DNA of 64,000 nucleotides from Dyella sp. OK004. GTDB taxonomy: Bacteria; Pseudomonadota; Gammaproteobacteria; Xanthomonadales; Rhodanobacteraceae. The notes under the pieces are model-generated. The model made no database searches and was not told the origin of the DNA. It saw only the letters and a list, made by a program, of their open reading frames with translations. The number at the start of each line of letters is the position of its first letter. Position 1 is the first letter of the stretch. This document shows positions 58,328 through 64,000 of this stretch, in pieces. A program made the position numbers and the translations under genes. The stretch is taken from assembly GCF_900114495.1 (NCBI RefSeq), contig NZ_FOZI01000004.1, forward strand, positions 310,001 through 374,000, in the 5' to 3' direction.

Positions 58328-58723
58328 TTGTTTTCACCTGTTTCATCCAGCGCTTTCCCGCGGCCACCGGTCTCGGGAGAGAACCCACTCGGGAATAAAG
58401 CGTGGGATAAAGCGCGCCCGTGGCCGGCACATCAGGCCGTCCCATGGTGTGGATTCTTTGCGGACAGCACCGCGCGGGTGCCGCGTTTCTTCGCTGCCAA
58501 CGCTTGCCCTCGCGGGCGAACGGCACGTCCCCTGTAGAACGCGATCGATACATCAATCAGCGAATGCTTAGTAGCACATCGCCCTTGAAAGGTTGCGGTG
58601 GATTGGCGGGGGCGTGATTCGAGTCACGCGGTAGTTTTTGGTGTGGTGATGGAGCGCACGTCTCACGCAAAAACGTAATTGCGATGATGGATATCTGAAT
58701 CGCGTTTGGTGAATGGGCTCTTT

Positions 58724-58790
58724 CGCTTCCCCGGCGCAAGCCGGGGTTCAGTGCCTTGCCGCTCGGTTGTCACGTTATTGCGTACAGGTC
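58724..58790. repeat. decayed 5' part of long intergenic repeat
   Basis: CCCCGGCGCAAGCCGGGG followed by TTCAGTG..GCTCGGTTGTCACGTTATTGCG parallels the opening of the repeats at 4681 and 44019 (CCGGCG..CCGG, then CAG.GTG, CTTCGGTTGT.GCGTT). The CTTTCTCTTTG stem part is missing. Confidence 0.6.
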
Positions 58791-58819
58791 GCCTTCGGCG
58801 ACTTCCGTCCTGGGAGAGC

Positions 58820-58845
58820 GGTCGCCCACAGGGTGGGCTCCTACA
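58820..58845. repeat. single REP half-site
   Basis: GTCGCCCACAGGGTGGGCTCC followed by TACA is a variant of the right arm of the REP palindromes (GTCGCGCACAGGGTGCGCTCC). The changed C/G pair is compensatory (CCCAC/GTGGG), so the short hairpin is kept. No opposing arm nearby. Confidence 0.7.
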
Positions 58846-58978
58846 TGATGTAACTGGACATCCGTCGCCGCGTAAGGCGCATAGCTTTCTGCGCGTCCAA
58901 TCCACGCCGCTCCACAGGGACCCGAAGGTCAACAGCCATATCGAGCGCGTGGCTCGCTTAGTATCGCGGTGTGTTTGG

Positions 58979-59197
58979 TCAACTCTTCTTGAAGAAGCCA
59001 CCGATCGCAAGCAGTGCGCCAACCGCGATGCCAGCGATTCCTATCCAGGATGGCACGGGTTTATCGTGCGTGGCGGTGATTTTTGCGGAGCCGAGTTGGA
59101 CCAGGGTGTCGGTGGCCTGGTAGTTGGCATGCCCGCTGAGCGCCCATATGCCTGCAGCGACGAGGATGAGACCGACGAGGATCAGGATGGCGCGCAT
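58979..59197 (-). CDS. small membrane protein (DUF3185-like)
   Basis: 72 residues with two membrane helices at the ends (about 3-20 and 50-68) and a polar loop between. RAILILVGLILVAAGIWALSG and WIGIAGIAVGALLAIGGFF resemble DUF3185 proteins. Function unknown. About 75 bp beyond the alpha-glucosidase gene on the same strand. Confidence 0.65.
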   Translation of the reverse strand: MRAILILVGLILVAAGIWALSGHANYQATDTLVQLGSAKITATHDKPVPSWIGIAGIAVGALLAIGGFFKKS

Positions 59198-59272
59198 GAA
59201 TCTCTCCAGGTTGACGATGCGCCGATCATAGGCGGCGCGGCATCACGGAGAAAGTCATGCGCGTTATGGCAG

Positions 59273-60898
59273 TCAGGCGGCAGTTTCCACGCGGGCGAAC
59301 AGCAAGCCGTGTGGGGGCAATTGCAAGCGGCCATTGCTGAAAGTGCCTTCCGCTAGACCATGGCCATTGATGTACTGGGCCTTGCCGGACAAGGGGAATG
59401 TCAGATCCACTGGCTCGGCGCCCAGGTTGAACGCGGCCAGCACGGTTTCGCGGTGATCGGTGCGAGTGAAGGCGAGCACGGGCTCTGGTGTATCGAGGAA
59501 CGCGATATCGCCCCAGCGCAGCGCGGGTTGGGTGCTGCGCCATTGCATGAAGCGGCGGAACCCGTGCAGCGCCGATGCCGGGTCGGCCTCCTGCTGCGAC
59601 ACGGCGCGCGCGCGATGGTCGGCGGGCACCGGCAGCCACGGCGTGCCGCTGCTGAAACCCGCGCTGGTTTCGTTGTTCCACGGCATCGGCGTGCGGCAAC
59701 CGTCGCGGCCCTTGAAGTTCGGCCAGAAGGTGATGCCGTAGGGGTCCTGCAGCGCTTCGTAGGGTACGTCCGCTTCGGTCAGGCCCAGCTCTTCGCCTTG
59801 GTAGACGCAGACCGAGCCGCGCAGCGAACACACCATCGCCGTGAGCATGTTCGCCAGCTGCTCGGAGGCGTGGCCGTTGCCCCAGCGGCTCAGCACGCGC
59901 TCCACGTCGTGATTGGAAATGGCCCAGCACGGCCAGCCCTCGCGCATCTGCGCTTCCAGGTTCTGCACCGTGCCGCGGATATACGCGGCGCTGAAATCGT
60001 CGGTGAGCAGTTCGAAGCTGTAGCCCATATGCAGACGACGGCCGCTGGTGTACTCGGCCATGGTCGCCAGCGAGTCCTCGGACGAGATCTCGCCGAGCGC
60101 GGCCACATCGCGGTACTGATCCAGCAGGCGGCGCAGCTCGTCGAGAAAGGTGAGGTTTTCCGGCTGGGTGTTGTTGAAATAGTGGTACTGGAACGCGTAT
60201 GGGTTGTCCGGGCTGAAACCGCGGCCCACGCGCTGCGCTTCTGGCTTGGGCGGGTTGTCGCGCAGCAGCTTGTCGTGGAAGCAGAAGTTGATCGCGTCCA
60301 GGCGCAGGCCATCCACACCCTTGTCAAGCCAGAACTTCACGTTGTCCAGCACGGCGCGCTGCACATCCGGGTGGTGGAAGTTGAGGTCGGGCTGTGAGGT
60401 CAGGAAGTTGTGCAGGTAGTACTGCCCGCGTCGCGGTTCCCATTGCCAGGCCACGCCGCCGAACAGCGACATCCAGTTATTCGGTGGCGAGCCGTCCGCT
60501 TTCGCGTCGGCCCACACGTACCAGTCGGCCTTGGCGTTGTCGCGACTGGCGCGGCTTTGCTTGAACCACTCGTGCTGATCCGAGGTGTGGCTGAGCACCT
60601 GATCAATCATCACTTTCAGGCCAAGGCGGTGCGCCTTCGCCAGCAGGTGATCGAAATCGTCGAGCGTGCCGAACAACGGATCGACCGCGCGGTAATCGGC
60701 GATGTCGTAACCGAAATCGGCCATGGGCGAACGGAAGAACGGCGCGATCCAGATCGCGTCCACGCCCAGGCTGGCCACGTAGTCGAGCCGGTCCACGATG
60801 CCGGGCAGGTCGCCCACGCCATCGCCGTTGGTGTCCAGAAAACTGCGTGGGTAGATCTGATAGATGACGGCTCCGCGCCACCAGGGTGCTTCACTCAT
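59273..60898 (-). CDS. GH13 alpha-glucosidase
   Basis: 541 residues, GH13 (alpha)8 barrel enzyme, no signal peptide, so acts on imported sugar. Marks: VIYQIYPRSFLDTNGDGVGDLPG, DQVLSHTSDQHEWF, nucleophile Asp in DGLRLDAINF, acid Glu in AALGEISSED, and transition-state Asp in SNHDVERV. QPDLNF at the domain-B end fits oligo-1,6-glucosidase/alpha-glucosidase rather than amylase. Divergent from a TonB receptor across two shared operators, as in maltodextrin loci of Xanthomonas and Caulobacter. Confidence 0.92.
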   Translation of the reverse strand: MSEAPWWRGAVIYQIYPRSFLDTNGDGVGDLPGIVDRLDYVASLGVDAIWIAPFFRSPMADFGYDIADYRAVDPLFGTLDDFDHLLAKAHRLGLKVMIDQVLSHTSDQHEWFKQSRASRDNAKADWYVWADAKADGSPPNNWMSLFGGVAWQWEPRRGQYYLHNFLTSQPDLNFHHPDVQRAVLDNVKFWLDKGVDGLRLDAINFCFHDKLLRDNPPKPEAQRVGRGFSPDNPYAFQYHYFNNTQPENLTFLDELRRLLDQYRDVAALGEISSEDSLATMAEYTSGRRLHMGYSFELLTDDFSAAYIRGTVQNLEAQMREGWPCWAISNHDVERVLSRWGNGHASEQLANMLTAMVCSLRGSVCVYQGEELGLTEADVPYEALQDPYGITFWPNFKGRDGCRTPMPWNNETSAGFSSGTPWLPVPADHRARAVSQQEADPASALHGFRRFMQWRSTQPALRWGDIAFLDTPEPVLAFTRTDHRETVLAAFNLGAEPVDLTFPLSGKAQYINGHGLAEGTFSNGRLQLPPHGLLFARVETAA

Positions 60899-60991
60899 GT
60901 CCCGTATCCCGAGGATTCAAGCGCGCACGTGTCTGACAGACCGCGGCGTGCGGGGCAGCTTAATCGCTGCATGCGACGCGCATGCCGTCAC

Positions 60992-61005
60992 TGCATACGT
61001 ATTCA
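60992..61005 (-). promoter_or_regulatory. LacI-type operator, glucosidase side
   Basis: TGCATACGTATTCA, a near-palindrome centred on ACGT, 94 bp upstream of the alpha-glucosidase start. It is the exact reverse complement of the site at 61221. Confidence 0.7.
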
Positions 61006-61220
61006 AAAAATGCCGATATTGCGACGCAGCAGCTGTTTTGCAGGCGTGCGTGCGCGCTCTGAAAGCAGCGCTTCCGTGCGTTGAATTAGATCGAGGAAAG
61101 TGAGTATTCGCAGCGATTCCCGGCGAACGATGCCATGCGCGTACCGGTGTGACGTTTCCGTCGGCGAGTAATGGTGGCAGTGCGCGACTTTTGTCACGAC
61201 TGCACAAAAAAACGCCCCAA

Positions 61221-61234
61221 TGAATACGTATGCA
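61221..61234 (+). promoter_or_regulatory. LacI-type operator, receptor side
   Basis: TGAATACGTATGCA, 141 bp upstream of the receptor start, the same 14-mer as at 60992 in the other direction. The centres are 229 bp apart. Confidence 0.7.
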
Positions 61235-61374
61235 TAGGTCTGTTCGCTTCGGGGGGCGGCTCTACCATGCGCCCCACGCGAAAGCGCTATCCAACAACAC
61301 ATCGCTGCGCAGCTCTTCCCGGGCTGTAAACAAATGCAGCCATAGCAACAGACAGACCCTGGGGAGGGGACAAG

Positions 61375-64000
61375 GTGATACTGAAACGTAATGTGATGGC
61401 CTTGGCGCTGGCTTCGGCCGGCTTGTGCTTCACCGTCGGCATCCATGCGGCTCCGGCCGGTACGGATAACGCCACGGGAAGCGCTGCCCCCGCTCCCACC
61501 GGCCAGGATGCGCAGACGACGGCGCAACAGAGCGCCGACAAGAAAACGTCTGATAAGAGCAGTGGCGAAAAGACAACCCAGCAAGCGCAGCTGGCCAAGA
61601 GCCTGTCCACCATCACGGTGACCGGCTACAACCAGGGCATGGAAAAGTCGATCGACTATCAGCGCTACGCCGATACGATCCAGAACGTCATTACCTCTGC
61701 CGACATCGGCGGCTTGCCCGACCAGTCCATCGCCGACGCACTGACCCGCCTGCCGGGCGTGTCTGCCGAGCGCATCGCTGGCCAGGCGTCGCAGATCAAC
61801 ATCCGCGGCCTGTCGGGCAACTTCATCCAGACCACGCTCAATGGTCGCGAGCAGCCGTCCACCAGCGGCAGCAACTACATCCAGTTCGACCAGTACCCGT
61901 CCGAGCTGATCAACATGGCCACGGTGTACAAGTCCTCGCAGGCATCGCTGGTCACCGGCGGCGTGGGCGGCACCATCGGCATGCAGACGGCCAATCCGCT
62001 GGATGCGCCGAAGGAGCAGAACCTCAACGTCGACGCGCGCGGCAGCTACAACAGCCGTGCGAACGATGTAGCGGGTGCCAATACCACCGGCTACCGCCTC
62101 AGCGCTGCCTATCAGGGCAAGTTCCTGGACAACACGCTGGGCGTTGGCCTGGGTGTGGCGCAGATGTACCAGCCGCATGTGGCTGAGCAGTTCGTGGGCG
62201 AGGCTTCCGATGGCAACCTCACTACGTTGTCGGACGGCCGCAAGGCGTACCTGACCCAGGGCCTGCAGTTGCAGCAGAACGGCGGCACCGAGCGCCGCAC
62301 CGGCGAGATCGCCACCGTGGTGTGGAAGCCCACCGACGAGCTGCAGATCTCGGGTGACGCGTTCTACTCCAAGTTCAAGAACAACTCATTCGGCTACGGC
62401 TTCCGCACGCAGAACATCTACGGCAGCAACGCGCAGGTCAGCAACGCGGTACTTGGCCCGTTCGGCACGATGACCGGCGGCACGGTGAGCGGCAACGGCA
62501 GCACCCAGTTCTCCAATGAGACCACCGCGGACAACTACACGACCAACACCAGCGTGTTTTCCAGCGGCATCAACGCGAAGTGGAATCACGACCGCTGGCA
62601 CATCGACGCCGACGTGTCGCTGTCGCGTGCCTCCAGCAACGAGATCAACGTGGACACCACGGCCGATCCCTACTCCGGTCTCGGCGCGGCCAGCCCGCAG
62701 TTGATGGCGCAGTCGGCGACTTACCAGTTGCGCGGACGCCAGATCGGCTCGGTGTCGTACGCCAATCCGGGGCAGTACACCGACTTGAGCAAGATGGGCC
62801 TGTCGCGTTACGGCGTGTATCCGTACATCTATCACGACAAGATGAAGGCCTTCCGCACCAGCGTGAAGTACGACCTGCCCAACAGCTCGTGGCTGTCGGC
62901 GCTGGAAGCCGGCGTGTACATGAATAATCACACCTACAACGCGGACCGCGAGGTATACGTCTACGGTTCGGAGTGGGGTACCGACAAGACCAACGGCCTG
63001 CCGCTGAGCATTCCGTCCAGCGCCGCCAAGGTCACCTGCTGGAAGGGTAATTTCTCGGGTCTGCCGTGCTTCCTGCAGCTCAACGGTTCGGCCATTCTTG
63101 CCGCGCACGGCATCACCGCGAATCCGGTGAAGGACATCCATAACAACAGCTGGTCGATGATCCAGAGTGGCCAGGTCGACGAGAAGACCCGTGACCTGTT
63201 CTTCATGGCCGACATTGACGCGCAAGTGTTCGGGCATGAGCTGACCGGAAATGCCGGTGTGCGTTATTCGCACCAGTCGCAGTACAGCCATGGCCTGCAG
63301 CAGGTGGGTAATGGCGCCGGCGTGCCGATCACCGACGGCAACGGCTACACCAGCACCGACTACGCACCGCTCACGGTGGGCAAGACCTACTCCGACTGGC
63401 TGCCGTCGATGAACCTGGTCTATCACGGCACTGACGACGATCAGGTGCGCTTCTCGGCCGCCAAGGTGCTGGCGCGTGCCCCGATCAACCAGATGATGGC
63501 GGGTTCCGGTTCGTGGGTGTCGAGCGGTCAGTACAACGTATGGGGCGGTACCAGCCCGCTGCTCGATCCGCTACGCGCGACGCAGTATGACCTGGGCTAT
63601 GAGCACTACTTCGACGACTCGACCGGTGCCATCAGTGCCGGCGTGTTCTACAAGAAGATCAAGTCGTTCATCCAGGCCGTCACGTATCACAACTTCGACT
63701 TCGCCTCCGCCGGCATCACCGTGCCGACCGATCCGACCACGGGCAAGCCGTACTTGAACGGCGACTACCAGACGGCCTACAACGCCAAGGGCGGTGAAGT
63801 GCGCGGCTTGGAGCTGTCGTTCTCCAAGAACGGCTTCCTGCCGGGCATGTGGAAGGGCCTGGGTGTGCAGGGCAACTTCGCGCTGACTTCCAGCACGGTG
63901 AGCAACCCGACTAACTTGGGTGGCGCGATCTCGTCCATCGGCCTGCCGGGTCTGTCCAAGCGCGTGGCCAGCCTCGCGGTGTTCTACGACAACGGTCCGT
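61375..64000 (+). CDS. TonB-dependent receptor, sugar-uptake type, cut by window edge
   Basis: First 875 residues of a receptor; the frame continues past the right edge. Start is a GTG at 61375 after GGGGAGGGG. Signal peptide ends near HAAPAG; a Thr/Gln/Lys-rich stretch leads to SLSTITVTGY. The plug has the Xanthomonas/Caulobacter subfamily marks SIADALTRLPGVSAER, INIRGLSGNFIQTTLNGREQ and FDQYPSELINMATVYK. That subfamily includes the maltodextrin receptor MalA of Caulobacter. Pairing with an alpha-glucosidase suggests a maltodextrin ligand; this is inference. Confidence 0.92.
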   Translation, partial: MILKRNVMALALASAGLCFTVGIHAAPAGTDNATGSAAPAPTGQDAQTTAQQSADKKTSDKSSGEKTTQQAQLAKSLSTITVTGYNQGMEKSIDYQRYADTIQNVITSADIGGLPDQSIADALTRLPGVSAERIAGQASQINIRGLSGNFIQTTLNGREQPSTSGSNYIQFDQYPSELINMATVYKSSQASLVTGGVGGTIGMQTANPLDAPKEQNLNVDARGSYNSRANDVAGANTTGYRLSAAYQGKFLDNTLGVGLGVAQMYQPHVAEQFVGEASDGNLTTLSDGRKAYLTQGLQLQQNGGTERRTGEIATVVWKPTDELQISGDAFYSKFKNNSFGYGFRTQNIYGSNAQVSNAVLGPFGTMTGGTVSGNGSTQFSNETTADNYTTNTSVFSSGINAKWNHDRWHIDADVSLSRASSNEINVDTTADPYSGLGAASPQLMAQSATYQLRGRQIGSVSYANPGQYTDLSKMGLSRYGVYPYIYHDKMKAFRTSVKYDLPNSSWLSALEAGVYMNNHTYNADREVYVYGSEWGTDKTNGLPLSIPSSAAKVTCWKGNFSGLPCFLQLNGSAILAAHGITANPVKDIHNNSWSMIQSGQVDEKTRDLFFMADIDAQVFGHELTGNAGVRYSHQSQYSHGLQQVGNGAGVPITDGNGYTSTDYAPLTVGKTYSDWLPSMNLVYHGTDDDQVRFSAAKVLARAPINQMMAGSGSWVSSGQYNVWGGTSPLLDPLRATQYDLGYEHYFDDSTGAISAGVFYKKIKSFIQAVTYHNFDFASAGITVPTDPTTGKPYLNGDYQTAYNAKGGEVRGLELSFSKNGFLPGMWKGLGVQGNFALTSSTVSNPTNLGGAISSIGLPGLSKRVASLAVFYDNGP

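Larger units (their letters stand above)
58328..58978. other. intergenic region upstream of autotransporter
   Basis: 650 bp between two leftward genes. It holds the decayed long repeat (58724), a GTCGCCTTCGGCGAC hairpin (58787-58801), a REP half (58820), and, nearer the autotransporter start, a C- and G-rich stretch (58330-58530) with several short inverted repeats such as TTGCCCTCGCGGGCGAA. It might form a structured leader, but it matches no riboswitch I know. No gene is supported. Confidence 0.5.
60899..61374. other. divergent control region, alpha-glucosidase/TonB receptor
   Basis: About 475 bp between two divergent genes, with the two operators listed. The middle holds A-runs (CAAAAAAA at 61204-61211) and no gene. 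No regulator is encoded in the window. Confidence 0.6.

Noticed and set aside
58330-58530. Riboswitch in the autotransporter leader
   Set aside because: Hairpins are present but no consensus core of a known riboswitch class could be matched by eye.

Overview
The window is a 64 kb piece of a GC-rich (mid-60% by eye) gammaproteobacterial chromosome. The gene set points to Xanthomonadales, most likely Rhodanobacteraceae (Dyella/Rhodanobacter/Frateuria-like). The pointers are five TonB-dependent receptors in 64 kb (one of the Xanthomonas/Caulobacter sugar-uptake type), the hemD-hemX-hemY run, and abundant palindromic intergenic repeats of the kind seen in this order. The genus call is inference. 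I see no tRNA, rRNA, CRISPR array, transposase, integrase or prophage gene.

Layout. 1-8.5 kb: a TonB receptor cut by the left edge, divergent from the cell-division activator envC; an S41 C-terminal processing protease behind an elaborate nested palindrome; then a TonB receptor/acid phosphatase pair on the minus strand. 8.5-14.4 kb: gltB-gltD (glutamate synthase), overlapping by 4 bp. 14.4-17.8 kb: a stand-alone TonB receptor with its own terminator. 17.9-25.1 kb: a tandem-domain methylglyoxal synthase-like protein and an NRDE protein, then a minus-strand run of small housekeeping genes (ychJ-like, DUF938 methyltransferase, a small membrane protein, NnrU family, HutD family, dinG, FrnE-type DsbA). 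25.1-28.1 kb: another TonB receptor with a textbook terminator. 28.4-37.4 kb: DUF1993 and a TetA-type MFS exporter (overlapping), EF-hand protein and folE (overlapping), a secreted unknown, a shikimate dehydrogenase-like protein, rmuC, DUF2252 and rlmI. 37.5-43.9 kb: a membrane unknown, a ygiC/ygiB-like pair, a 1000-residue LysM protein without a Sec signal, and srkA. 44-48.3 kb: two hotdog thioesterases, a ferredoxin-FAD reductase, an SRPBCC protein, a cysteine-less rhodanese, a secreted EF-hand protein and a small lipoprotein. 48.9-52.1 kb: hemD-hemX-hemY. 52.2-54.9 kb: a small membrane protein and uvrD. 55-58.3 kb: a large type V autotransporter. 59-64 kb: a GH13 alpha-glucosidase divergent from a TonB receptor cut by the right edge. 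The space between these last two carries two copies of one 14-bp LacI-type operator in opposite orientation, which makes it look like a maltodextrin uptake locus.

What stands out beyond the genes is the intergenic DNA. At least four families of structured repeat occupy the gaps: (i) a ~210-280 bp element, three full copies and one decayed, with a 12-bp stem that has two competing 3' partners; (ii) short hairpins followed by G-runs that fit G-quadruplex patterns; (iii) REP-type palindromes, including a perfect 37-bp inverted repeat with a 2-nt loop; (iv) nested inverted repeats upstream of the S41 protease gene and between the shikimate dehydrogenase-like gene and rmuC. The most interesting proteins are the LysM protein, the tandem methylglyoxal synthase-like protein, and the TonB receptor paired with a phosphatase. 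I found no defence system or biosynthetic cluster.
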